From Rhizobium sp. R634 (GTDB lineage: Bacteria > Pseudomonadota > Alphaproteobacteria > Rhizobiales > Rhizobiaceae): a stretch of DNA of 64,000 nucleotides. The stretch lies in NCBI RefSeq assembly GCF_002211305.1, contig NZ_LOKW01000009.1, forward strand, positions 57,898-121,897, written 5' to 3'. The notes beneath the pieces are model-generated. The model searched no databases. It had not been told where the DNA came from and worked only from the letters and a program-made list of their open reading frames with translations. Every line of letters starts with the position of its first letter. Positions within the stretch are counted from its first letter, which is position 1. This document shows positions 8,204 to 17,358 of the stretch, one piece after another. A program made the translations under genes and the position numbers.

Positions 8204-8420
8204 AAGCAAACCTTTGATGTAAATTCTGTCCCCGGCCCAATTCGATACATCAATTGATTTGAATAATTATTAATCAGCACCTGCCGCTACGAAATGAACA
8301 CGCGGCGCAATGGTGCGCCTGCGATTTCTTTGCGGATATGATTAAGAAATTCATCCGGCTGGCCGACCTCCTGCGAAGCCATTATAAAGAGCCATCGATC
8401 CAAAACGCCGACAGGTTCCC

Positions 8421-9404
8421 ATGACCCGATCCGATCTCGTGATCGAATGGCTTCTCGATTCCGACCCGGCCATCCGCTGGCAGGCAATGCGCGACCTCAT
8501 CGACGCGCCGGAGCCGGAATGGATGGCCGAGCGGGCAAAAGTGGAGACCGAGGGCTGCGGCGCCAAGCTTCTCTCCTTTCAGGACGAAGACGGCCAATGG
8601 GCGGGCGGCGCCTTCCTGCCCGCCGATTTCGATCCGCGCGAATGGCGCGAACGCGGCCAGCCGTGGACGGCGACAAATTTCTCGCTGTCGCAGCTGCGCG
8701 AATTCGGCCTCGACCCCGCCAGCGAAAGAGCGAGGCGCAGTGTTGAACTGATCGGCGCCAACGCCCGCTGGGAGGAAGGCGGCCAGCCCTATTGGCAAGG
8801 CGAAGTCGAGGAATGCATCAACGGCCGCACCGTCGCCGACGGCGCCTATTTCGGGATCGACGTCTCCTCCGTCGTCGTGAGGCTGACCGGCGAGCGCCTT
8901 CAGGATGGCGGCTGGAACTGCGAACGCTGCAACGGCTCCGTTCGCTCGTCCTTTGCCAGCACCATCAACGTGCTGGAGGGCCTCTTGGAGTTCGAGCGAG
9001 CGACCGGCGGCACACCGCAATCCCGGCAGGCGCGCCGGACGGGCGAGGAATTCCTGCTCGAACGCAGCCTTTTCCGTCGCCTCGGCACCGGCAAACCTGC
9101 GGATGAACGCTTCCTACACTTCCTCCACCCGAACCGGTGGCGCTACGACATTCTTCGCGCGCTGGACTATTTCCGCGCCGGCTCCATGCTGACCGGCGCC
9201 GTTCCCGATCCGCGCCTCGGCGAGGCAATTCAGCACCTGCGTTCCAAACGCCGCGAGGACGGCCGATGGCCGCTCGACTGGAGCCTGCCGGGACGCGTGT
9301 GGTTCGAAGTCGACGACGGACCGGGCAAGCCCTCGCGATGGATCACCCTCCGGGCGATGCGGGTGCTGCGATGGTGGGATGAGCGGCCTTCAATCGGAGG
9401 CTGA
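8421..9404 (+). CDS. squalene cyclase / prenyltransferase-like alpha-toroid protein
   Basis: A 327-residue soluble protein with the repeated alpha-alpha barrel pattern of the terpenoid cyclase / protein prenyltransferase fold. Gly-Trp repeats typical of QW motifs are visible: DEDGQWAGGAF, LQDGGWNCERCNGSVRSSF and REDGRWPLDWSLPGRVWFEV. It is about half the length of a true squalene-hopene cyclase and no DXDD cyclase motif is apparent, so a substrate cannot be assigned. It stands alone between a signalling gene and the arsenic cluster. Confidence 0.65.
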   Translation: MTRSDLVIEWLLDSDPAIRWQAMRDLIDAPEPEWMAERAKVETEGCGAKLLSFQDEDGQWAGGAFLPADFDPREWRERGQPWTATNFSLSQLREFGLDPASERARRSVELIGANARWEEGGQPYWQGEVEECINGRTVADGAYFGIDVSSVVVRLTGERLQDGGWNCERCNGSVRSSFASTINVLEGLLEFERATGGTPQSRQARRTGEEFLLERSLFRRLGTGKPADERFLHFLHPNRWRYDILRALDYFRAGSMLTGAVPDPRLGEAIQHLRSKRREDGRWPLDWSLPGRVWFEVDDGPGKPSRWITLRAMRVLRWWDERPSIGG

Positions 9405-9489
9405 CGGCACGCCCAGCGAGTGCAGGGAATGTGCCTCGATCTTGTGCACTGGCTGTCAGTCAATGCCCCTTGGTCGTCCTATCAACTCT

Positions 9490-10013
9490 CTATGCGCAGC
9501 AGGCGCTCCCCGCCGCTGACGGACCGCAGCAGGCCGCAGTCTTTCTGCTCTCCTCGGCGAGCCAGCGGTCGCGCAGCTTGCAGCTTGCCGGCCGCGGCGA
9601 AAGTTCGACATGCACGGCCCCGCCGCGCAAAACCGGCATTGCCGCGCAATAGAGCTGCATCGGCCGCCCGCCGTCGCTCACTTCGAAGGTAAGCCTGGCC
9701 GAACCGTCAAGCTGCACATGCTCCGACACCTTACGGACGATCGCGTGAATTTGCCGGCCGGCATATGCGTGCGCCCGCCCTCCTCGATGTCCCAGAGCTG
9801 GATGAAGATCTCAGTCCAGGCTTCGGGATTGGCGCCGCAATCGAGCGCCGAGAATTGGCCCACCTTGACCTCGGTGATGTGATAGCCGGGCCTCACCGGC
9901 CGGCCGTCGTAGTGGAAAACCAGCGGCGCGTCTTTACTGCCGGAGAGCGCATCCAGCAGCAGGCCGAGGCTGATCTCCTCCGTCTGAATTTTATTGTTGT
10001 CGATCGCATTCAT
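9490..10013 (-). pseudogene. DUF6428 arsenic-cluster protein, frameshifted
   Basis: The N-terminal part starts MNAIDNNKIQTEEISLGLLL at 10013 and reads well to MPAGKF (about 9748). From there the sensible reading moves to another frame (AIVRKVSEHVQLDGSARLTF), which runs to a stop at 9490. The span of 524 nt is one base short of a whole number of codons, so a one-base deletion at about 9744 explains it. The restored protein would be about 174 residues and ends with paired cysteines (AACCGPSAAGSACC), likely arsenite or metal ligands. It is divergent from arsR, 42 bp apart. A sequencing error is the main alternative to a true pseudogene. Confidence 0.75.
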
Positions 10014-10036
10014 CTGCGTTAATCCTCGTTTCAACG

Positions 10037-10055
10037 ATTCAAGGATTATTGAAAT
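10037..10055. promoter_or_regulatory. probable ArsR operator
   Basis: Inverted repeat TTCAA-N6-TTGAA within ATTCAAGGATTATTGAAAT, ending at the arsR start codon. It lies in the 42-bp divergent gap between the DUF6428 gene and arsR, so one dimer could repress both directions. ArsR operators typically have an ATTCAA-N6-TTGAAT core, which matches. Confidence 0.7.
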
Positions 10056-10463
10056 ATGGATCAACGTCAAGCCCTCGCCGCATTCGGCGCGCTGTCGCAG
10101 GAAACACGCCTTCACATCATCCGCATGCTCGTCGTTTCGGGTCCTGATGGAATGGCGGCGGGCTCCATTGCCGAAAAGGCGGAGGTTTCCCCGTCCAACG
10201 TCTCCTTCCATCTGAAGGAGCTGGAACGCGCCGGGCTGATCACACAGCAGCGCGAATCCCGCTCGATCATCTACACCGCCCACTACGAGGCGCTCGGCGG
10301 CCTGATCCGCTTCCTGATGGAGGATTGCTGCGGCGGGAACGCCGAGATCTGCGCGCCCGCCGCTGCCGTCGCCGCATGCTGTGCACCTGCAAACAATCTG
10401 GCGCCGGAATCTCTGCTGCGCCAGATGGAAGGCACGACCGCAAAACCCGCAGGGGCCGGCTGA
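10056..10463 (+). CDS. arsR: ArsR-family arsenite-responsive repressor
   Basis: 135 residues with a winged helix-turn-helix (ETRLHIIRMLV, VSPSNVSFHLKELERAGLI). The classical CVC arsenite site in the recognition-region helix is absent; instead the C-terminus carries DCCGGNAEIC and AACC, so arsenite is probably sensed by C-terminal cysteines. AGGA precedes the ATG. Its stop overlaps the aqpS start by one base (TGATG), the first of a chain of overlaps through the operon. It should repress the operon and the divergent DUF6428 gene when arsenite is absent. Confidence 0.92.
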   Translation: MDQRQALAAFGALSQETRLHIIRMLVVSGPDGMAAGSIAEKAEVSPSNVSFHLKELERAGLITQQRESRSIIYTAHYEALGGLIRFLMEDCCGGNAEICAPAAAVAACCAPANNLAPESLLRQMEGTTAKPAGAG

Positions 10464-11161
10464 TGGCTTCCTACGATCTATCGCGCCGGCTGGTCGCAGA
10501 GGCTCTCGGCACCGCCATGCTGGTCGCAACCGTGGTCGGTTCCGGCATCATGGCGACATCGCTGACTGCAGATGTCGGGCTTGCCCTGCTCGGCAATACG
10601 CTGGCGACCGGCGCCATCCTCGTCGTGCTGATCACGGTGCTGGGGCCGATTTCCGGCGCCCATTTCAACCCGGCCGTCTCGCTGATCTTCGCGATGTCGG
10701 GCTCGCTGCCGAAACGTGACCTTGGCTTCTATGTGCTAGCGCAATTTGCCGGCGGCGTGGCCGGCACGATCTCAGCCCACCTGATGTTCAACCTGCCGCT
10801 CCTGCAACTGTCGAGCAAGATCCGCACCGGCGGCGCGCAATGGTTTTCCGAGGGGATCGCGACTTTCGGCCTTGTCGCGGTCATTCTCGCCGGCATCCGC
10901 TTCGAGCAGAAGGCCGTGCCGTGGCTGGTCGGGCTCTACATCACCGCCGCCTACTGGTTCACCGCCTCGACGTCTTTTGCCAATCCGGCGGTGGCCTTCG
11001 CCCGCTCCCTGACCGACACTTTCTCCGGCATCCGCCCGGTCGACCTTCCGGGTTTCTGGCTTACCGAAATCGTTGGTGCGGTCGCAGCTCTCCTCCTGTT
11101 CAACTGGCTGCTGCAGCCAGCCGAGACATCGTCAACCCTATCCTCCGAGGCAAAATTATGA
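10463..11161 (+). CDS. aqpS: aquaglyceroporin AqpS, arsenite channel
   Basis: 232 residues, MIP family, with about six membrane segments and the two half-helix motifs HFNPAVS and FANPAVAFARSLTDTF. An aquaglyceroporin in place of ArsB/Acr3 in an ars operon is the known arrangement in Sinorhizobium meliloti, where arsenate is reduced by ArsC and the arsenite leaves passively through AqpS. The start at 10463 overlaps the arsR stop; the longer upstream frame is inside arsR. The stop overlaps the arsC start as ATGA. Confidence 0.92.
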   Translation: MASYDLSRRLVAEALGTAMLVATVVGSGIMATSLTADVGLALLGNTLATGAILVVLITVLGPISGAHFNPAVSLIFAMSGSLPKRDLGFYVLAQFAGGVAGTISAHLMFNLPLLQLSSKIRTGGAQWFSEGIATFGLVAVILAGIRFEQKAVPWLVGLYITAAYWFTASTSFANPAVAFARSLTDTFSGIRPVDLPGFWLTEIVGAVAALLLFNWLLQPAETSSTLSSEAKL

Positions 11162-11580
11162 ACGTCACCATCTATCACAATCCCGCTTGCGGCACCTCGC
11201 GCAACACGCTGGCGATGATCCGCAATGCCGGTATCGAGCCTGATATCATCGAATACGTCGACACGCCGCCGTCGCGCGCGGAGCTGGTCAAGATGATCGC
11301 CGATGCCGGCCTGACCGTGCGTCAGGCGCTGCGCGAGAAGGATACGCCCTACGCCGAACTCGGCCTCGGCAATCCCGATCTGACCGATGACCAGCTGCTC
11401 GACGCCATGCTCGCCCAGCCGATCCTGATCAACCGGCCCTTCGTCGTCACTCCGCTCGGCACGCGCCTGTCGCGGCCCTCCGAGCTGGTCCTCGAAATCC
11501 TGCCGGAGACGCACAAGGGCGCCTTCACCAAGGAAGACGGCGAGAAGGTGCTCGATGCCGAAGGCAAGCGCATTGTCTGA
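11158..11580 (+). CDS. arsC: arsenate reductase, glutaredoxin type
   Basis: 140 residues beginning [20 protein letters not shown]. Cys11 in CGTSRNT is the catalytic residue of the R773-type ArsC, which reduces arsenate to arsenite with glutathione and glutaredoxin. The family's anion-binding arginines are probably within [16 protein letters not shown]. It overlaps aqpS by four bases and arsH by 26 bases, so the operon is probably translationally coupled. Confidence 0.93.
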   Translation: MNVTIYHNPACGTSRNTLAMIRNAGIEPDIIEYVDTPPSRAELVKMIADAGLTVRQALREKDTPYAELGLGNPDLTDDQLLDAMLAQPILINRPFVVTPLGTRLSRPSELVLEILPETHKGAFTKEDGEKVLDAEGKRIV

Positions 11581-12280
11581 CCTTCCAGCCACTTCGCCGG
11601 CCCATCTTCACCAGCCGGATCTGGAGGCTCTGCGGCCGCCCTTCTCGACGCACAAGCCGCGCATCCTCATCCTTTACGGCTCGCTCAGGGCCGTATCCTA
11701 CAGCCGTCTGCTCGCGCATGAGGCATCACGCCTGCTCGAGCATTTCGGCTGCGAAGTGCGGATCTTCGATCCCGAAGGCCTTCCCCTTCCCGATGGAGCG
11801 CCGGTCACCCATCCGAAGGTGCAGGAATTGCGCGAGCTCTCCGCCTGGTCGGAAGGCCAGGTCTGGGTCAGCCCCGAGCGGCACGGCGCAATGAGCGGGA
11901 TCATGAAGGCGCAGATCGACTGGATACCGCTGTCGGTGGGTTCGGTCCGGCCGACGCAGGGCAAGACCCTTGCCGTCATGCAGGTATCCGGCGGGTCGCA
12001 GTCGTTCAATGCCGTGAACCAGATGCGCATCCTTGGCCGGTGGATGCGGATGATCACCATTCCCAACCAGTCGTCGGTGGCCAAGGCTTTCCAGGAGTTC
12101 GACAGCGACGGGCGCATGAAGCCCTCATCCTTTTACGACCGCGTCGTGGACGTCTGCGAGGAACTGGTGAAATTCACATGGCTGACGCGCGACGCCTCGG
12201 CCTGCCTTACCGACCGCTACAGCGAGCGCAGGGAAGAAGCCAAAAAGCTCGAACGACGCGTGGGCCTCAAATCCATATGA
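11555..12280 (+). CDS. arsH: ArsH, NADPH-dependent FMN oxidoreductase for organoarsenicals
   Basis: 241 residues of the flavodoxin-like ArsH family, with the phosphate-binding loop [12 protein letters not shown] and the conserved stretch [20 protein letters not shown]. ArsH oxidises trivalent methylated and aromatic arsenicals to less toxic pentavalent forms. The ATG at 11555 lies inside the end of arsC; the family usually has a variable N-terminal lead before [10 protein letters not shown], so the exact start is not certain. Its stop overlaps the start of the MFS gene as ATGA. Confidence 0.93.
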   Translation: MPKASALSDLPATSPAHLHQPDLEALRPPFSTHKPRILILYGSLRAVSYSRLLAHEASRLLEHFGCEVRIFDPEGLPLPDGAPVTHPKVQELRELSAWSEGQVWVSPERHGAMSGIMKAQIDWIPLSVGSVRPTQGKTLAVMQVSGGSQSFNAVNQMRILGRWMRMITIPNQSSVAKAFQEFDSDGRMKPSSFYDRVVDVCEELVKFTWLTRDASACLTDRYSERREEAKKLERRVGLKSI

Positions 12281-13512
12281 CGCCCGCCGCTTCCGAACGG
12301 CCGCCCGTTGCCGCCATCCTCGCGCTCGGCCTGACGCAGATCATCGGCTATGGAACCCTCTATTACAGCTTCAGTATTCTCGCGCCCGACATGGCGCGCG
12401 GGCTCGATTGGTCGGCGGAATGGATCTTCGGCGCGCTGTCGGCGGCGCTGCTGATCGGCGGCCTGGCAGCACCCGCCATGGGCAAATGGATCGACCGCTT
12501 CGGCGCCGGCCGGGTGATGACCGTGGGCTCGGCCATTGCGGCGATCGCACTCGCCGGCTGCGCCTTTGCTCCCGGCAAGGCCGCTTTCGTCATCGCCCTG
12601 ATCGCCGTGGAGACGGCGTCGAATCTGGTGCAGTATGGCGCGGCCTTCGCCCTTCTCGTTCAGATCCGGCCGCGCGCGGCCCAGCGCAGCATCACCTATC
12701 TCACCCTGATCGGCGGTTTCGCCTCGACCATCTTCTGGCCGATCACCACCGTCCTGCATGCCCATCTCTCGTGGCAGAACGTCTACCTTCTCTTCGCCGC
12801 GCTCAATTTCCTCGTCTGCCTTCCCATTCACGCCTGGCTGGCCGGCAGCGCCGGCGATGCCGGCATGGGCCAGGGGAGCGGCACGGCGAAGCGCATCGAA
12901 CCCGGCCTTCCCGCCGCCGCGCGCAGGCCGGCCTTCATCCTGATGGTCACCGGCTTTGCGCTGCAAAGCTTCGTCAATGCCGCGCTTCTGGTTCATATGG
13001 TGCCCGTGATGTCGGCGCTTGGGCTCGGCGCCATGGCCGTCATGGCCGGCACGCTTTTCGGCCCGTCGCAGGTGCTGAGCCGCTTCGTCAATATGGTCTT
13101 CGGCGGCGGCCTGCCGCAGCTCACGCTCGCCGTCATTTCCGCCGTGCTCCTGCCGGCGGCCCTTGTTATTCTCCTCCTCACCGCGCCATCCGTTCCCGGC
13201 GCAGTGGGCTTCGCCGTGATCTTCGGCCTCGGCTCCGGCCTCAGCAGCATCGTGCAGGGAACGTTGCCTTTGGCGCTCTTCGGAAGCGAGGGCTATGGCC
13301 AGCGGCAGGGAAAAGTAATGTCGGCACGCCTCGCCGTCTCTTCGACGGCGCCGTTCGCGCTGGCCTTCCTGATGGGCGATATCGGCGTGTCCTGGTCGCT
13401 GTCGATTACCGCCGCGCTCGGCGCCGCAGCCGTGGCGGCATTCCTCGCCATCCGGCCGCTGATGCGGACGTCCGCGCCGGCGCAAACGGTGCTGGCGCGC
13501 GAAGAGCCTTAG
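12277..13512 (+). CDS. MFS transporter of the arsenic operon (ArsK-like candidate)
   Basis: About 411 residues with 12 predicted membrane segments (for example [20 protein letters not shown] and [20 protein letters not shown]). The start ATG overlaps the arsH stop by four bases, so it is the last gene of the ars operon. An MFS arsenite/antimonite exporter, ArsK, is known from Agrobacterium ars clusters; this gene is in the right place to be its counterpart, but the identity with ArsK cannot be tested here. A role in exporting arsenite or an organoarsenical is therefore inference from position. Confidence 0.8.
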   Translation: MTPAASERPPVAAILALGLTQIIGYGTLYYSFSILAPDMARGLDWSAEWIFGALSAALLIGGLAAPAMGKWIDRFGAGRVMTVGSAIAAIALAGCAFAPGKAAFVIALIAVETASNLVQYGAAFALLVQIRPRAAQRSITYLTLIGGFASTIFWPITTVLHAHLSWQNVYLLFAALNFLVCLPIHAWLAGSAGDAGMGQGSGTAKRIEPGLPAAARRPAFILMVTGFALQSFVNAALLVHMVPVMSALGLGAMAVMAGTLFGPSQVLSRFVNMVFGGGLPQLTLAVISAVLLPAALVILLLTAPSVPGAVGFAVIFGLGSGLSSIVQGTLPLALFGSEGYGQRQGKVMSARLAVSSTAPFALAFLMGDIGVSWSLSITAALGAAAVAAFLAIRPLMRTSAPAQTVLAREEP

Positions 13513-13516
13513 AGCC

Positions 13517-13783
13517 TTACTTGACGACGGCCGAGCCCTTGATGATGTCGATCGTCTCGCCGCCGTCGAGGCCGATGCGGTCGCCGTCGGGCGTCGTCAT
13601 GAAGCAGCCGGAGGGGCAGAGATTTTCCGAAGCTCCGGCATCGACGACCACCTCGACGCGCTGGCCGCCCTCGGTGATGACGAGCACCACGGCTGCGGGA
13701 TCGGTGTTGGTGATGGATGCCGCATGGGCCGCCGGCGCGGCAAGCAGCGGGACAAGCAGAACGGCGGCAAATCTTGCCATCAT
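13517..13783 (-). CDS. small secreted protein of unknown function
   Basis: 88 residues with a clear Sec signal peptide (MMARFAAVLLVPLLAAPAAH, cleavage near AHA-AS). The mature part of about 67 residues has a single pair of cysteines (ENLCPSGCFM), probably a disulfide, and an acidic C-terminal half (TPDGDRIGLDGGETIDIIKG). It is convergent with the ars operon, with only 4 bp between the two stops. No function recognised. Confidence 0.7.
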   Translation of the reverse strand: MMARFAAVLLVPLLAAPAAHAASITNTDPAAVVLVITEGGQRVEVVVDAGASENLCPSGCFMTTPDGDRIGLDGGETIDIIKGSAVVK

Positions 13784-13895
13784 GTGCGGCGGCGCGGGTG
13801 CGCCCTCCCCTCGAACGATCGGTGCTGCCCTCGGCAGCGATCCCGATTGTTGAGATCATGCACATAGACCTGTGAATGATGGCTGAATGAGCCGT

Positions 13896-16442
13896 TCAGC
13901 TCTCGGCGGCCCGCCCGCGCAGCTGCCGAACCGGCCGATCCTCTTCCTCCATCGACTTGTCCTTCGAAGCCTCCTGGGTCTCGACCGGCTCCTTGCGCAC
14001 GGCGGGAAGGCCGGGCGCGGCATCCCGATGAATGGTGAGATCGCTCTGCGGCAGCGGGATCTCGATGCCTTCGGTCTTGAAGCGCCGGAGAATCTCCATC
14101 CTCAGATTGTTGCGCACCGTCATGCCGTCGCCCATGTCGGCGAGGAAGAAGCGCAGCTCGAAATCCAGCGAATAGGGACCGAAGCGCAGGAATTCGACAT
14201 GCGGCTCGGGATTGCGCATCACGAGCGGGATCTTCGCCGTCAGCTCCAGCAGGATATCCATCACCTTCTGCGGATCGGCGTCGTAGCTGACGGAAACCGG
14301 GATTTCCGAGCGGCCGATCTTGTTGCGGTGCGTCCAGTTGCCGACAAGACCGTTGATCAGCTCCGAATTCGGCACGATGATCGATTGCTTGCGGAAGGTC
14401 TCGATCTCGGTGGCGCGCACCGAGATGCGCTTGACGATGCCTTCGGCCGTGCCCGAGACGACATGGTCGCCGACCTTGAACGGCCGCTCGACGAGCAGGA
14501 TCAGGCCCGAGACGAAGTTGGAGACGATGTTCTGCAGGCCGAAACCGATACCGACCGAAAGCGCCGAGGCGACGAGCGCGAAGCTCGACAGATCGATGCC
14601 GGCGGCCGAAACGCCGATGATCGCGGCAATGCCGACGCCGAGATAGCCGATGCCCGTCTTGACCGAATTGCGCACGCCGAGATCGACATGGCTTCGCGCC
14701 ATCACATTGCCGTCGAGCCAGCGCTGCAGCCAGCGCGTCAGCAGATAGACGCCGGCAAAGAGCAGGATGCCTGTGCAGATGCCGAGCAGCGAGATGCTGA
14801 TGCCGCCGAGCTTGACCTCGGTAAACAGCCGGTAGGCGATCAGCTGCAGGTCCTGCACATGGAAACCCCAGAGCAGAAGGATAAGCGGAATGCCGACGAG
14901 CAGCGCCACGGCATAGATGGCAAGGCCGACGAGCAGGCCGACCTGATCGATCGCCACCGGCCCGAGGTTGAAGCGCCGCGTCAGGAAGCGCGCGAAGAAG
15001 GTGTCGCCGAAGCTCTCCTGCCGCGAGATCGCCTTGCCGGAGAGCAGGCCGACATACATGGTGGCGACGACGGCGCCGGTGATGATGAGCTGCGTGGCGA
15101 CGAAGCGCGCCAGCCCGACATAACCCGAGAGCGCCGAAACGATCAGGGCGGCGCCGACGACACGCAGGATGATCGCCATGCCGCGCGGCCAATGCCGGCC
15201 CGGCGCATCCGGATCGCCGCTTCTCGCCAGCATCGGCTTGCCGAAGGAAGCGAAGATCAGGATCAGGCCGATGATGAGCGCCGCGATCAGGCTCCTGACC
15301 ACGGTCAGCACCAGCGGCGAACCCATCGCTTCGCCGATGGTGCCGAAAAGATAGTCGAACCCGTTGATGACGGCCATCGCCAACAGGCAGTAGCCGATCG
15401 AGCGCGCCCCGAGATTGGAAAGCTTGACGAGCCGCCAGTGCGGTTCGCGCGGCGCGAAGATGGCGTTGACGAAGCGCCCGACGAAATAGACGAGCCCGAT
15501 CGTGCCGAACAGTGCGCCGATCACGGGCGCGATGTCGGGCCTCAGCACATTGAAACTGTTGAGGAAGAAGAACGAGGTGACGAGCAGCACCGCAAGCGCC
15601 AGCGTGCGGATCAGCGTCGACCAGAAGGCGATCGACAGCCGTCCGATATAGGACGGGTTCTCCACCGCCTCGTCACGCCTGAGATACGAGCCGAAGACTC
15701 GATAGCTGCCGGAGAGCAGGATCAGCGCGGAGGCGAGCGACAGGAAGATCGCCGCAAACAGCGGGAAACGCTTGAACTTCCAGACGAAGGTCGCCCAGCT
15801 CGCCAGCGCCTGCGAGAACTCTCCGGTCTCCCGCACGAAGGCGCTTGCGGCATCGTCGAGCACCGAGACGGAAATCTCCGTGCGCCTGAAAAGCGTGTCG
15901 GCGAAAAGCTGCCGCCGCATCTCGATGACTTCGTTGACGAGCTTCGTCACCGCGATCGACAGGTTTTCCGCGTCACCCGTCACCGCATTGATCTGCGCGC
16001 GCTCGGCGGCAAGCGCATTGCGCTCATCGGTGACGATCTGCGCCTCCGGCGGCTGCCCGTCCTTCGGCGGCTCGCCGATCTCGGTGAGCCGGTTCTTGAT
16101 CTGGTCGAAACGCGGCCGCAGATTGACGGATACGGTGATGACGGCGCGGCTGAGCTCGTCGGCCTTGGCCGCCAGCCCGACCAACGCATCGTCGTTGTCG
16201 GCATTCTCCTTGACGCTGTCCTGAAGCGAGGCAAGCTGCGCCTTCGCCTTCTCGATCTCCTTCGCCGCCTGGGCCGACGGCGTCTCGACGATCGGCGCCT
16301 CCGCTGCCGCCTGCGGCTGCGTTTCCTGCGCGAAAGCCGCCGCACTCTCAAAATGCGCGCCGGCGAGTGCCAGCGTCACGAGAAGAATAGTGCGAAGCAG
16401 AAGGGATCTCAGCCGCAAAAACGCCTCCGGAAAGGTTGTCAT
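13896..16442 (-). CDS. MscS-family mechanosensitive channel with DUF3772 periplasmic domain
   Basis: About 848 residues. After a signal-like segment (LLLRTILLVTLALAGAHFES) comes a coiled, charged periplasmic region of about 200 residues (DUF3772 type), roughly ten membrane segments, and a C-terminal MscS core with the pore and beta domain (SVGIGFGLQNIVSNFVSGLI, then VGDHVVSGTAEGIVKRIS). It should open under membrane tension to release solutes during hypo-osmotic shock. The ATG at 16442 is chosen because the sequence before it is not hydrophobic; a GTG at 16484 is in frame and possible. Confidence 0.87.
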   Translation of the reverse strand: MTTFPEAFLRLRSLLLRTILLVTLALAGAHFESAAAFAQETQPQAAAEAPIVETPSAQAAKEIEKAKAQLASLQDSVKENADNDDALVGLAAKADELSRAVITVSVNLRPRFDQIKNRLTEIGEPPKDGQPPEAQIVTDERNALAAERAQINAVTGDAENLSIAVTKLVNEVIEMRRQLFADTLFRRTEISVSVLDDAASAFVRETGEFSQALASWATFVWKFKRFPLFAAIFLSLASALILLSGSYRVFGSYLRRDEAVENPSYIGRLSIAFWSTLIRTLALAVLLVTSFFFLNSFNVLRPDIAPVIGALFGTIGLVYFVGRFVNAIFAPREPHWRLVKLSNLGARSIGYCLLAMAVINGFDYLFGTIGEAMGSPLVLTVVRSLIAALIIGLILIFASFGKPMLARSGDPDAPGRHWPRGMAIILRVVGAALIVSALSGYVGLARFVATQLIITGAVVATMYVGLLSGKAISRQESFGDTFFARFLTRRFNLGPVAIDQVGLLVGLAIYAVALLVGIPLILLLWGFHVQDLQLIAYRLFTEVKLGGISISLLGICTGILLFAGVYLLTRWLQRWLDGNVMARSHVDLGVRNSVKTGIGYLGVGIAAIIGVSAAGIDLSSFALVASALSVGIGFGLQNIVSNFVSGLILLVERPFKVGDHVVSGTAEGIVKRISVRATEIETFRKQSIIVPNSELINGLVGNWTHRNKIGRSEIPVSVSYDADPQKVMDILLELTAKIPLVMRNPEPHVEFLRFGPYSLDFELRFFLADMGDGMTVRNNLRMEILRRFKTEGIEIPLPQSDLTIHRDAAPGLPAVRKEPVETQEASKDKSMEEEDRPVRQLRGRAAES

Positions 16443-16568
16443 TGAATTAGAATGCCCGCTTTTCCTAGCAAAGAAAGGCGACACAAAGGCGGAAGATGCC
16501 GAAAACGCCTTGCGCCGAACTGTTCCATCCGCCGTCCGAGGCCGTCCCTGCCCCGTGGGCGTAACCGC

Positions 16569-17120
16569 TCAGAAGCCGGCGCCGGGCTTGGAGAGGTAGT
16601 CGCGTTCCGCCGCCGTCGTTTCCCGCCCAAGCATGGCATTGCGATGGGGAAAGCGGCCATAGGCCGCGATCACCTCGCGGTGGCGGATCGCATAATCGAG
16701 ATATTCATCGTCGCCGAGCGCGCTGAACAAGGCCACCGAACGGTCCTGCTCGTCGAGGTTTTCGGCATGTTCGAACGGCATGTAGAAGAAGGTCCGGCAT
16801 GCATGCTCCACCGCCTGATCGGCGCCGGCGGCAAGCGCGAGCTTCGCCTCCCGAAGCGCCAAGCCGTCGGTCGCAACGGCAAGCGCCGTGCCGCGATAGA
16901 TGTTGCGCGGAAACTGGTCGAGCACGATGACAGCCGCCAGCCGGCTCACCGGATCGGCCCGCCACTCCTCGCCGATGCCTGCGGCAAGCGCCAGATGCGT
17001 ATCGCGGAACACATCGCGGACCTCGACGTCGAGTTCCGGAGGCGCACGAAACCACAGCTCCCGGCCGCACCGGACGAACCAGAAATCATAGACTTCGCGC
17101 GGCGTGCGGATGGTCGTCAT
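16569..17120 (-). CDS. DUF924 family protein
   Basis: 183 residues with the family landmarks: an N-terminal VYDFWF, the core AAVIVLDQFPRNIYRGT and YMPFEHAENLDEQDRSV, and the C-terminal RFPHRNAMLGRETTAAERDYL. The fold is all-alpha and TPR-like; biochemical role is unknown. The start at 17120 has GGGAAGGAAGAGAT upstream, better than the longer frame to 17210. Confidence 0.88.
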   Translation of the reverse strand: MTTIRTPREVYDFWFVRCGRELWFRAPPELDVEVRDVFRDTHLALAAGIGEEWRADPVSRLAAVIVLDQFPRNIYRGTALAVATDGLALREAKLALAAGADQAVEHACRTFFYMPFEHAENLDEQDRSVALFSALGDDEYLDYAIRHREVIAAYGRFPHRNAMLGRETTAAERDYLSKPGAGF

Positions 17121-17202
17121 ATCTCTTCCTTCCCTTGCGTTAGGCGTCTTATATGATTGCAGCAAGCTATTGACATAGGCGGTAAATGATGTGCCAAAGC
17201 AG

Positions 17203-17312
17203 CCCCTCATCCGCCTGCCGGCACCTTCTCCCCGAGGGGGAGAAGAGACTTGGGGCAGCGCCTCATCCTCCTTCTACCCAGCGGGGAGAAGGTGGCGGCA
17301 GCCGGATGAGGG
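17203..17312. repeat. RIME-type rhizobial intergenic mosaic element
   Basis: About 110 bp starting CCCCTCATCCGCCTGCCGGC and ending in the inverse (GCCGGATGAGGGG). It contains two inner palindromes built on CTTCTCCCC / GGGGAGAAG. This is the standard layout of RIME1, found in many copies in Rhizobium and Sinorhizobium genomes. It lies in the gap between DUF924 and the histidine kinase gene. Confidence 0.85.
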
Positions 17313-17358
17313 GGCGGCAAACTCAGCGGCAGATGAAACAATCTCTACCAGCTAAATC

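Noticed and set aside
12217..13485. long minus-strand frame opposite the ars MFS gene
   Set aside because: Low-complexity, charged sequence typical of the antisense of a high-GC gene; the plus-strand MFS reading is clearly the real one.
13887..16445. 852-codon plus-strand frame opposite the MscS-family gene
   Set aside because: Arg/Asp/Gln-rich antisense shadow; the minus strand encodes a recognisable channel.
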